Source of the DNA: Lysobacteraceae bacterium
Lineage (GTDB): Bacteria > Pseudomonadota > Gammaproteobacteria > Nitrococcales > AK92
Assembly: GCA_012523465.1 (NCBI GenBank)
Contig: JAAYIK010000013.1
Location: 1-64,000 of the forward strand
Reading direction: 5' to 3'
Length of the DNA stretch: 64,000 nt
Below, in pieces: positions 9,619-16,984 of this stretch; the stretch's first letter is position 1, and every line of letters starts with the position of its first letter. A model generated the notes under the pieces. The model did not search any database and was not told the origin of the DNA. It saw nothing but the letters and a program-made list of their open reading frames with translations. Position numbers and translations under genes: made by a program.

Positions 9619-10697
9619 TGAGCAACACGAGACAGCTGCCGCCCGGCGTGGTTGATGTCCTGCCGGCGCATCGCTTCGATGAGGCCAAGTTGCGCGAGTA
9701 TCTCGAACCCCATCTGGAAGGGGTGACTGAGAGTTTCGTCATCAAGCAGTTCCAAGGCGGCCAGTCGAATCCGACCTTCTTCATCCAGGCCGGGCCGCAC
9801 CGGTACGTGCTGCGCAAGAAACCGCCCGGCAAACTGTTGCCGTCGGCCCACCAGATCGAGCGCGAGTACCGGGTGATTCAGGCCCTCCAGGATACCGACG
9901 TCCCGGTGCCGACGACGCGCCTGCTGTGCGAGGACGACAGCATCATCGGCACGCCGTTCTACATCATGGATTTCCTGGAAGGGCGAATCCTCGAGCATCC
10001 AGCCCTGCAGAATGCCGCCAAGGAAGAGCGCTGGGCCATCTACGAAGTGATGGCCGATACCCTGGCCAGGCTGCATCGGGTCGATTGGCGAGCGGTTGGG
10101 CTGGAGGACTACGGCCGTCCGGACAACTACGTGCAGCGGCAGATCAAGCGCTGGTCGCAGCAGTACGAGGCCTCCAAGACCCACGAGCTGCCGGCCATGG
10201 ACAGGCTGATCGAATGGCTGCCGGCAAACGCTCCGACCGAGGATGAGACCGCCATCGCCCATGGCGACTTCCGGCTGGGCAACCTCATGCTGCACCCCAG
10301 CAAGCCGGAGGTGATCGCGGTGCTGGATTGGGAACTGTCCACGTTGGGACATCCGCTGGCCGACCTCGGCTACTGCTGCATGCCTTACCATCTGCCCGGC
10401 GACATGCCCGGGATCCGCGGCGTGGTTGGGCTGGACCTGAAGGAGCAGAACATCCCCGACGAGGAGACCTTCCTGCGCATTTACTGCGAGCGGGTGGGCC
10501 GCGACGGCGTGCCGCACTGGTACTTCTTCCTGGCGTTTTCCCTGTTCCGCATCGCCGCCATCCTGCAAGGGGTCTATGCGCGCGCCCTGCAGGGCAATGC
10601 GAGCAGCGCGGATGCGCTCAAGGTCGGCGAGCGGGCCGGCGTGCTGGCCGAGATCGGCTGGAAGCTAGCGCAGAAAGCGGAAGAGGGTGGGCGGTGA
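9618..10697 (+). CDS. APH-like phosphotransferase, ACAD10/11 kinase-domain type
   Basis: A 359-residue protein kinase-like fold of the aminoglycoside phosphotransferase family. The catalytic loop HGDFRLGNLMLH puts the HGD at 215-217 and N222 in place; the metal-binding aspartate is D237 in VLDWELSTLGHPLADLGY. This long form of the loop is that of the ACAD10/ACAD11 N-terminal domain and of LvaA, which phosphorylate hydroxyacyl-CoAs, not antibiotics. It is coupled to the SDR upstream (1-bp overlap) and to the SurE-like gene downstream (4-bp overlap). With the acyl-CoA dehydrogenase at 7568 it forms the split equivalent of the fused eukaryotic enzyme. It should not be read as an antibiotic-resistance gene. 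Confidence 0.87.
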   Translation: MSNTRQLPPGVVDVLPAHRFDEAKLREYLEPHLEGVTESFVIKQFQGGQSNPTFFIQAGPHRYVLRKKPPGKLLPSAHQIEREYRVIQALQDTDVPVPTTRLLCEDDSIIGTPFYIMDFLEGRILEHPALQNAAKEERWAIYEVMADTLARLHRVDWRAVGLEDYGRPDNYVQRQIKRWSQQYEASKTHELPAMDRLIEWLPANAPTEDETAIAHGDFRLGNLMLHPSKPEVIAVLDWELSTLGHPLADLGYCCMPYHLPGDMPGIRGVVGLDLKEQNIPDEETFLRIYCERVGRDGVPHWYFFLAFSLFRIAAILQGVYARALQGNASSADALKVGERAGVLAEIGWKLAQKAEEGGR

Positions 10698-11488
10698 CGC
10701 GCATCGACAAACCCATCCCCCGCATTCTGATCACCAACGACGACGGTTCGCGGGCCGAAGGCCTGAAGGTGCTGGAGCAGATCGCGGCGGAACTGTCCGA
10801 CGACGTCTGGGTGGTGGTGCCGGAGCATGACCAGAGCGGCGTTTCGCACAGCATCAGCCTGCATACGCCGCTGCGGATTTATTCGGTCAGCGACCGCTAC
10901 CATTGCGTCAACGGCACCCCGGCCGATTGCGTGCTGCTGGCGGTCGAGCACCTGATGCGCGACCGCAAGCCCAGTCTGATCCTGTCCGGCGTCAACCGCG
11001 GCGCCAACGTCAGCGATGCGGTGGCCTACTCCGGCACCGTGGGCGCGGCCATGACAGGCGTGTTGCTTGGCATTCCATCGATCGCGCTGAGCCAGTACTT
11101 CGAGGAACCTGACAACATCCGCTGGGACACCGCCGCCCAACTGGCGCCGACCGTGATCTTGCACGCCCTGCGCTGCGGCTGGTCCAGTCAGGTCAGCATC
11201 AATATCAATTTTCCGGACATCCCGCCGGATCAGGTGCGCGGCGTCAAGGTCTGCCGGCCGGTGCCCGGTTCCATCGTTGGCGTCGAGATCGACCAGCGCG
11301 AGGACCAGCGCGGCATCCCTTATTTCTGGCTCGGTTTCCGCTATGCGCCCAAGGAGGCGGCTGCTCCGGGCAGCGATGTCGAGGCATTGCGGCAAGGCTA
11401 TATCTCGGTGAGCCCGCTGCGGTTCGAGTCGGCCATCCAGGAAGACTGGCACGAGCTCAGCGAGGCGTTGCGCAACTGTCTCGGCTGA
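10694..11488 (+). CDS. SurE-like nucleotidase/phosphatase in a catabolic operon
   Basis: A 264-residue protein of the SurE family. The metal-binding NDDG is at residues 15-18 and the long loop LSGVNRGANVSDAVAYSGTV carries the family's Ser-Gly-Asn-type metal ligands. SurE enzymes are metal-dependent acid phosphatases acting on nucleoside monophosphates and other phosphoesters. The start is a GTG at 10694 that overlaps the TGA of the kinase gene; a GAGGG-type ribosome binding site precedes it. The usual surE lies beside pcm/nlpD/rpoS; this copy sits in a CoA-ester operon next to a kinase, so it may act on a phosphorylated intermediate or by-product. That role is inference. Confidence 0.8.
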   Translation: MTRIDKPIPRILITNDDGSRAEGLKVLEQIAAELSDDVWVVVPEHDQSGVSHSISLHTPLRIYSVSDRYHCVNGTPADCVLLAVEHLMRDRKPSLILSGVNRGANVSDAVAYSGTVGAAMTGVLLGIPSIALSQYFEEPDNIRWDTAAQLAPTVILHALRCGWSSQVSININFPDIPPDQVRGVKVCRPVPGSIVGVEIDQREDQRGIPYFWLGFRYAPKEAAAPGSDVEALRQGYISVSPLRFESAIQEDWHELSEALRNCLG

Positions 11489-11523
11489 GTGGCGGTCGGC
11501 CGCGCAGGAGAGGAGAGCAAGGC

Positions 11524-12693
11524 ATGAGTGATCGAACGCATTTTGGCGATTATCAGCGCGGCATCTATGCCGCCGGGCTCAAGGGGCAGCTGCCGGAGCT
11601 GCCCCTGCGGCTGGACGATCTGGAGCGCCTGGCGGCCGAGAAGATGACGCCTGATGCGTACTGGTACGTCGCGGGTGGGGCGGGCGAGGGCACCATGCGG
11701 GCCAACCGCGAGGCCTTCGACCGCTTTCGGCTGGTGCCGCGCATGCTCACCGACGTCAGTCGGCGCGACCTGGGCACTACCGTGCTCGGGCAGCGGCTGC
11801 CGGTGCCACTGCTGCTGGCGCCCATCGGCGTGCAAGGCATCGTCCACCCCGAAGGCGAGTTGGCCACTGCCGCTGCGGCCGCCGAGGTGGGCGTGCCCAT
11901 GATTCTCTCCACCGTCTCCTCCAAGCCCATGGAGGCGGTGGCCGAGACGTTGCAGGAGACGCCGCGCTGGTTCCAGCTCTACTGGCCCAGCGACGACGCC
12001 GTCGCCCGCAGCTTTTTGCAGCGGGCCGAGGCGGCCGGATACTCGGCCATCATGGTAACGTTGGATACCAAGATGCTGGCCTGGCGCGAGCGCGATCTGG
12101 AGCGGGCCTATCTGCCGTTCCTGCGTGGCGAGGGGCTGGCCAATTACGTCACCGACCCGATCTTCCGGGAGGGTCTGGAAGCGCCGCCGGAGCAGGACAT
12201 GTGGCCGGCGGTGCGCCGCTGGGGCCGGATATTCTCGTCACCGGAAAAGACCTGGGACGATCTGGCCCGGCTGCGGGAGTGGACCCGGCTTCCCATCGTC
12301 CTCAAAGGGATACTGCATCCGGAAGATGCGCTGCGGGCGGTGGCGGCCGGTGTCGACGGCATCGTGGTCTCCAACCACGGCGGCCGCCAGGTGGATGGCT
12401 CCATCGCGGCTCTCGATGCGCTGCCCGAGGTCGTCGATGCCGTGGCGGGGCGCATCGACGTGCTGTTCGATAGCGGCCTTCGCTGCGGCTCGGACGTGCT
12501 CAAAGCGATTGCCCTGGGGGCGGACGCTGTGCTGCTTGGTCGGCCGTACATCTGGGGCCTGGCGACGGCCGGCGCAGCCGGAGTCGCCGAAGTGCTGCGG
12601 CGGCTGCTGGCCGATATCGATCTCAGCCTGGCGCTGTGCGGTTTCAGCCGGCTCGATCAGCTCAATCGCAGCGTGCTGCGCAGCAGGCCCTGA
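11524..12693 (+). CDS. FMN-dependent alpha-hydroxy acid oxidase/dehydrogenase
   Basis: A 389-residue TIM-barrel flavoprotein of the lactate/glycolate oxidase and LldD family. The active-site signature SNHGGRQVDGSIAALDALPE contains the catalytic histidine and substrate-binding arginine; LKGILHPEDA provides the FMN-binding lysine and LFDSGLRCGSDVLKA the phosphate-binding loop. These enzymes oxidise 2-hydroxy acids to 2-oxo acids. GGAGAGGAG precedes the ATG. It is the last gene of the run beginning at 7568, 35 bp after the SurE-like gene. Whether oxygen, a quinone or another acceptor is used cannot be told from sequence by eye. Confidence 0.87.
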   Translation: MSDRTHFGDYQRGIYAAGLKGQLPELPLRLDDLERLAAEKMTPDAYWYVAGGAGEGTMRANREAFDRFRLVPRMLTDVSRRDLGTTVLGQRLPVPLLLAPIGVQGIVHPEGELATAAAAAEVGVPMILSTVSSKPMEAVAETLQETPRWFQLYWPSDDAVARSFLQRAEAAGYSAIMVTLDTKMLAWRERDLERAYLPFLRGEGLANYVTDPIFREGLEAPPEQDMWPAVRRWGRIFSSPEKTWDDLARLREWTRLPIVLKGILHPEDALRAVAAGVDGIVVSNHGGRQVDGSIAALDALPEVVDAVAGRIDVLFDSGLRCGSDVLKAIALGADAVLLGRPYIWGLATAGAAGVAEVLRRLLADIDLSLALCGFSRLDQLNRSVLRSRP

Positions 12694-12701
12694 AGCCTTC
12701 C

Positions 12702-12721
12702 GGCTGGCTGGCCAGCCAGCC
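12702..12721. terminator. Perfect palindrome between convergent genes, possible terminator
   Basis: GGCTGGCT (12702-12709) and AGCCAGCC (12714-12721) flank a self-complementary GGCC. It lies between the ends of the convergent FMN oxidase and cysB genes. There is no T-tract on either strand, so termination would be weak or Rho-assisted. Confidence 0.4.
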
Positions 12722-12767
12722 ACCGTTCCCTTCGCAGTGGCCGTCACAAGGCGGCCGCTGCGCTCGC

Positions 12768-13754
12768 TCAGCGGTACAGCAGCCTCGGCTCTAGCTCGTC
12801 GTACAGGGCATTCCGCTCCTCCTTGGTGCGCGCCGTGATGGCTCGCTCGATGGTCTCGTCGGTCACGTGGGGTGCGAACAGCTTGATGAACTCTCGCATG
12901 TAACGGCGCAGATAAATGCCCCGCCGGAACGCGATGCTGGTGATGCTGTAGTCGAACAAATGGTCGGCCTTGAGCGCGACGAGCCCGTGGTCGCGCTCTG
13001 GCTCGAAGGCCATAGAGGCGATGATGCCTATCCCCAAGCCCAGACCGACATAGGTCTTGATCACTTCCGAATCGGTGGCGGTGAACACCACGTTGGGCTT
13101 GAGGCTCTTCGCCTCGAAGGCCTGGTCCAGCTTGGAGCGGCCAGTGAAGCCGAACACGTAGGTCACGATCGGGTACTTGGCGATCTCCTCGAGCGTAAGC
13201 GGCTGCACCCGGGTTAGCGGATGCCCTTCCGGCACCACAATGCTGCGGTTCCAGCGGTAGCAGGGCAGCATAACCAGGTCCTCGAACAGCTCCAGCGCCT
13301 CGGTGGCGATGGCGAAGTCCACCGCGCCACGGGCCGCCATGTCCGCGATCTGCATCGGGGTGCCCTGGTGCATGTGCAGGCTGACGCTGGGGTATTGCTT
13401 TCTGAAGGCGGTGACCACGGGGGGCAGAGCGTGGCGGGCCTGGGTATGGGTGGTGGCGATGCTGAGGCTGCCGCTCTTCTCGTCGCGGAACTCCTGGGCA
13501 ATGGCGCGGATATTCTCGATCTGCAGCAGCACGCGCTCCGCTTCCTCGATGATAGCCTGGCCCGCCGGGGTGATGTGGCTGAATTGCTTGCCGCTGCGAG
13601 CGAAGATCTGCAGCCCCAGCGCATCCTCTAGCTGGCGGATCTGCTTGCTGACCCCGGGTTGCGAGGTGTAGAGCGCTTCCGCGGCAGCGGAGACGTTCAG
13701 GCCGCGCCGGGCGACCTCGCAGATGTAGCGCAACTGGTTGAGCTTTATGTGCAT
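12768..13754 (-). CDS. cysB: LysR-type regulator CysB
   Basis: A 328-residue LysR-family activator. The N-terminal winged helix (about 1-60) reads MHIKLNQLRYICEVARRGLNVSAAAEALYTSQPG in separate recognisable pieces, with the HTH around residues 18-37; the C-terminal effector domain has the TTHTQARHALP stretch that binds N-acetylserine in CysB, and the length matches CysB/Cbl. It activates sulfate assimilation genes in response to N-acetyl/O-acetylserine. It diverges from a siroheme-type methyltransferase, needed for sulfite reductase, which fits. cysM lies 30 kb away in the same window. Cbl is the alternative name within the same subfamily. Confidence 0.9.
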   Translation of the reverse strand: MHIKLNQLRYICEVARRGLNVSAAAEALYTSQPGVSKQIRQLEDALGLQIFARSGKQFSHITPAGQAIIEEAERVLLQIENIRAIAQEFRDEKSGSLSIATTHTQARHALPPVVTAFRKQYPSVSLHMHQGTPMQIADMAARGAVDFAIATEALELFEDLVMLPCYRWNRSIVVPEGHPLTRVQPLTLEEIAKYPIVTYVFGFTGRSKLDQAFEAKSLKPNVVFTATDSEVIKTYVGLGLGIGIIASMAFEPERDHGLVALKADHLFDYSITSIAFRRGIYLRRYMREFIKLFAPHVTDETIERAITARTKEERNALYDELEPRLLYR

Positions 13755-13755
13755 G

Positions 13756-13780
13756 ACTTTATAACCAACTTGTATAAAGT
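13756..13780. promoter_or_regulatory. Inverted repeat between cysB and the SUMT gene, possible CysB site
   Basis: ACTTTATA (13756-13763) and TATAAAGT (13773-13780) form a perfect 8-bp inverted repeat with a 9-bp spacer, directly upstream of the cysB start codon. LysR proteins bind such AT-rich dyads and commonly repress their own gene. Position supports autoregulation and control of the divergent siroheme gene. Confidence 0.5.
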
Positions 13781-13918
13781 TCGGGGTTCAAATTCTCTTT
13801 GCAAATATACGACGATATGCCAGCGCTGTGCACTCTCTGGCGGCAAGTCCTTGCTCGCTGCCGGTCGAGCGCGCTCAAGCGGATCGAAACCGAAGCTCTC
13901 CAGCCCACGAGGGGGCGT

Positions 13919-14698
13919 ATGAATTTCCAGGCAACAGGCGAGGTCTATCTGATCGGCGGCGGGCCGGGCGATCCGGAGCTGCTGACGCTGCGGGCGCTGC
14001 GGCTGCTGCGCCAGGCCGATGTGGTGCTGTACGACCGGCTGATCAGCCCCGAAGTGTTGGCCATGGCCAACCCTGCAGCCAAGCGGCTGTACGTTGGCAA
14101 GCGTCGCCACCTGCACAGCGTTCCCCAGGACGACATCAACGCGCTGCTGGTGCGGCTGGCCAAGGCCGGCAAGCGGGTGGCCCGTCTCAAGGGAGGCGAT
14201 CCGTTCATCTTCGGCCGAGGCGGCGAGGAGCTGGAGGCGCTGCTTGAAGCTGGCATCCGCTTCGAGGTTGTGCCCGGCATCACGGCGGCGAGCGGTTGCG
14301 CCGCTTATGCCGGCATTCCGCTGACCCATCGCGACCATGCTCATGCCTGCGTTTTCGTGACCGGGCAGCGCAGTGCCGGCAATCAAGACATCGATTATGC
14401 GAGCTTGGCGAGGCCGCGGCAGACCGTGGTGTTCTACATGGGACTGCAGCGGCTGGCTGAGCTCTGCGCCGGGCTGCGGCGACACGGCGCGCCCGCCGAC
14501 CGGCCGGCTGCCATCGTGCAGCAGGGGACCACCGCCCAGCAAAAAGTGGTCGTCGGTACCCTGGAGACCCTGCCGGCGCTGGCCGCCGCGGCCGGGGTGA
14601 GTCCGCCCGCGCTGGTGATCGTGGGCGAGGTCGTGCGCCTGCACGACAAGCTGAGCTGGTATCGGCAAACCGATGTGGCGGCGGTCGGTATCGGCTAG
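13919..14698 (+). CDS. cobA: Uroporphyrinogen-III C-methyltransferase (SUMT)
   Basis: A 259-residue SAM-dependent methyltransferase. [14 protein letters not shown] near the N-terminus and [13 protein letters not shown] are the two family signatures. It methylates uroporphyrinogen III at C2 and C7 to precorrin-2, the first step to siroheme (and cobalamin). The ATG at 13919 follows GAGGGGG and gives the family N-terminus; longer versions starting near 13799 are unlikely. It lacks the N-terminal dehydrogenase/ferrochelatase domain of fused CysG, so it is the stand-alone form. Divergence from cysB links it to sulfite reduction. Confidence 0.9.
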   Translation: MNFQATGEVYLIGGGPGDPELLTLRALRLLRQADVVLYDRLISPEVLAMANPAAKRLYVGKRRHLHSVPQDDINALLVRLAKAGKRVARLKGGDPFIFGRGGEELEALLEAGIRFEVVPGITAASGCAAYAGIPLTHRDHAHACVFVTGQRSAGNQDIDYASLARPRQTVVFYMGLQRLAELCAGLRRHGAPADRPAAIVQQGTTAQQKVVVGTLETLPALAAAAGVSPPALVIVGEVVRLHDKLSWYRQTDVAAVGIG

Positions 14699-14728
14699 AC
14701 TAGGGCGACAGCAATCCAAGCCGAGTCC

Positions 14729-15637
14729 ATGCCTGCCACCCTGGAAGACAAGCTGGTCATCGCCATCTCCTCGCGCGCCCTGTTCGATCTTGGCGCAAGC
14801 CACCGTGTGTTCGAGGAACAGGGCATCGAGGCCTACTGCCGCTATCAGATCGCTCACGAGGACGAGCCTCTGCCGCCGGGCGTGGCTTTCGCGCTGGTGC
14901 GCAAATTGCTGGCCCTGAATGCCGGCGTGGAAGCGGCCCACGTCGAGGTTGTTCTGCTGTCGCGCAACAGCGCTGACACCGGGCTGCGGATCTTCAATTC
15001 CATTGCCCATTACGGGCTGGGCATCTCGCGCGCCGTCTTCACCAACGGTGCCAGTCCCTGGCGCTATCTGCCAGCTTTCGGCGCGCATTTGTTTCTTTCC
15101 GCCGACGCTAACGACGTCGTGCGCGCCCTCGACCTCGGCTTTCCGGCGGCTGCCATTCTGCCCGGCACCCGGCCGCCCGACCCGGGGGCGGAGACCGCCG
15201 GGGAGACCGACGACCAGGTGCGCATCGCCTTCGATGGCGACGCGGTGCTATTCTCCGACGTTGCCGAGCGCGTCTATCAGCGTGAGGGGCTGGAAGGCTT
15301 CTCTGCCAGCGAACGCACGCAGGCCCGGGCGCCGCTGCCGGGCGGCCCTTTCAAGCCGTTCCTGCAATCCAGGTTCCCGCCCGAGGCCAGCCCGATCCGC
15401 ACCGCGCTGATCACCGCCCGCGGCGCGCCGGCGCATGAGCGGGTCATGCGGACCTTGCGCAGCTGGAATATTCGCATTGACGAGGCGTTGTTCCTGGGCG
15501 GTTTGGCCAAGGCGGAGTTTTTGCGCGCATTCGGCGCGGACATCTTCTTTGATGATCAGCGCGGCCATTGTGAGCTCGCCAGCCGCCTGGTTGCGACCGG
15601 GCACGTGCCGCATGGGGTGGCCAATGAGCCGGCCTGA
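14729..15637 (+). CDS. 5'-nucleotidase family protein
   Basis: A 302-residue protein resembling the cytosolic 5'-nucleotidase (NT5C1-type) family found in bacteria: DKLVIAISSRALFDLGASHR at the start, LLSRNSADTGLRIFNSI, FLSADANDVVRALD and AIAFDGDAVLFSD-like IAFDGDAVLFSD in the middle, and FFDDQRGHCE near the end. The FDGDAVLFSD segment is the HAD-type catalytic aspartate motif and FFDDQ the second acid pair. It would dephosphorylate nucleoside monophosphates. It begins 30 bp after cobA with no strong ribosome binding site. A physiological role here is not clear. Confidence 0.75.
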   Translation: MPATLEDKLVIAISSRALFDLGASHRVFEEQGIEAYCRYQIAHEDEPLPPGVAFALVRKLLALNAGVEAAHVEVVLLSRNSADTGLRIFNSIAHYGLGISRAVFTNGASPWRYLPAFGAHLFLSADANDVVRALDLGFPAAAILPGTRPPDPGAETAGETDDQVRIAFDGDAVLFSDVAERVYQREGLEGFSASERTQARAPLPGGPFKPFLQSRFPPEASPIRTALITARGAPAHERVMRTLRSWNIRIDEALFLGGLAKAEFLRAFGADIFFDDQRGHCELASRLVATGHVPHGVANEPA

Positions 15638-15808
15638 GCGGGCGGCTTGCTTGCGTGCTCCCGGAAAACCGTCTACCTTTGCGCCGGCCCAATGCCAATA
15701 TTCCGGTGCGCTGGCTGGCGGGGCTGATGCAGCCCGGTCGTGAGGTGGGGCGGGAGGAGCGCCCATTGTGCAGCAGCCCACCGGGCGGAAGATAGCTGAG
15801 GAGTTTTT

Positions 15809-16411
15809 GTGGAGATCGTTTGTCTTGACCTCGAAGGGGTTCTGGTTCCGGAGATCTGGATTAGCTTCGCCGAGCTGACGGGCATCGAGGAGCTGCGCGC
15901 CACCACGCGCGACGTTCCCGACTATGATCAGCTCATGCGGTTTCGGTTGGGGGTATTGGAGCAGCACAAGCTCGGCCTGCCGGACATCCAGCGCGTGATT
16001 GCCGGCATGCGTCCCCTGGAGGGAGCGGCCGAGTTCCTGCAGGGCCTACGGCAGCGCTATCAGGTGGTCATCCTTTCCGACACCTTTTATGAATTCGCCA
16101 TGCCGTTGATGGCGCAGTTGAATTTGCCGACCCTGTTCTGCCATCGCTTGGAGGTGGACGACAGCGGCCGCATTACCAATTACAAGCTCCGTCTGCGCGA
16201 TCACAAGACCAAAGCCGTGCAGGCTTTCAGGCAGCTGAATTTCCGTACAATAGCGGCAGGGGACTCCTACAATGACATCGGCATGCTGGGCGAGGCCGAT
16301 GCTGGGATCCTGTTCAGTCCCCCGCAAAACGTCATCGATGAGTTCCCGCAGTTTCCGGTCGCCCGCACCTACAAGGAACTGCAGGCAGCCATCGATGCCG
16401 CCGGCCGGTAG
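15809..16411 (+). CDS. thrH: ThrH, phosphoserine phosphatase/homoserine phosphotransferase
   Basis: A 200-residue HAD-superfamily enzyme. The nucleophile motif is DLEGVLVPE starting at D7, motif II ILSDTFYEF has the conserved serine context, and AAGDSYNDIGML supplies the metal-binding aspartates. ThrH of Pseudomonas is phosphoserine phosphatase with transfer of the phosphate to homoserine, so it touches both serine and threonine synthesis. The start is a GTG at 15809, chosen for the GAGGAG 5 nt upstream and because it begins at MEIVCLDLEG like the family. It is followed closely by a metallophosphoesterase. Confidence 0.9.
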   Translation: MEIVCLDLEGVLVPEIWISFAELTGIEELRATTRDVPDYDQLMRFRLGVLEQHKLGLPDIQRVIAGMRPLEGAAEFLQGLRQRYQVVILSDTFYEFAMPLMAQLNLPTLFCHRLEVDDSGRITNYKLRLRDHKTKAVQAFRQLNFRTIAAGDSYNDIGMLGEADAGILFSPPQNVIDEFPQFPVARTYKELQAAIDAAGR

Positions 16412-16438
16412 CAATCTGCTCGATCCGACGAGGCTCTG

Positions 16439-16960
16439 ATGCGAATCGCAATACTCGCCGATACCCACGGATTCCTCGACCCACGCATCGCCGAAATCGT
16501 CACCGAATGCGACGTGGCCGTCCATGCCGGGGATATCGGCGGGGCTGACGTCCTGCTGGCGCTGCAGCCGCGCAGCCACGTGGTCGCAGTGCGCGGTAAC
16601 AACGATACGGCGGAAAAATGGTCGACGCGCGAGCTGCGGCTGCTGGAGACGCTGCCGACCGAGGCCGAGATCGATCTGCCAGGCGGCAAGCTCGTGGTGG
16701 TGCACGGCGACAGCGCTGGCCCCGCGGCCCAGCGCCACGAGGAGCTGCGTCGGCGCTATCCCGACGCCCGCGCGGTGGCATACGGCCACAGCCATCTCGC
16801 CTCCCTGGATGACTCGGCCTTGCCTTGGATACTGAATCCCGGCGCGGCCGGCCGTACCCGAACCTATGGCGGCCCGTCCTGCATGCTGCTGACCTGCAGC
16901 GAGGACAGGTGGGACGTCGAGATTCTGCAACTGCCGCCCCGCAAATACCGCGCGCTATAG
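16439..16960 (+). CDS. YfcE/MJ0936-type metallophosphoesterase
   Basis: A 173-residue calcineurin-like phosphodiesterase. The five metal motifs are visible in order: LADTHG (7-12), HAGD, RGNND, HGDS and YGHSHLA, followed by a conserved NPGAAGRTRTYGGPSCMLL C-terminal end. YfcE-type enzymes are small Mn-dependent phosphodiesterases of uncertain natural substrate. It starts 27 bp after thrH and ends 24 bp before hrpA, so it could be co-transcribed with either. Confidence 0.85.
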   Translation: MRIAILADTHGFLDPRIAEIVTECDVAVHAGDIGGADVLLALQPRSHVVAVRGNNDTAEKWSTRELRLLETLPTEAEIDLPGGKLVVVHGDSAGPAAQRHEELRRRYPDARAVAYGHSHLASLDDSALPWILNPGAAGRTRTYGGPSCMLLTCSEDRWDVEILQLPPRKYRAL

Positions 16961-16984
16961 CCGGACCGGGGCGACCACCCCGGC

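Noticed and set aside
10328..10693. Longer N-terminus for the SurE-like gene
   Set aside because: The extension lies inside the kinase gene in another frame; the GTG at 10694 gives the normal SurE start and overlaps the preceding stop.
9618..10697. Aminoglycoside resistance kinase
   Set aside because: The APH-like fold has the long HGD loop of the ACAD10/11 and LvaA kinases and lies in a CoA-ester operon, so a resistance role is not supported.
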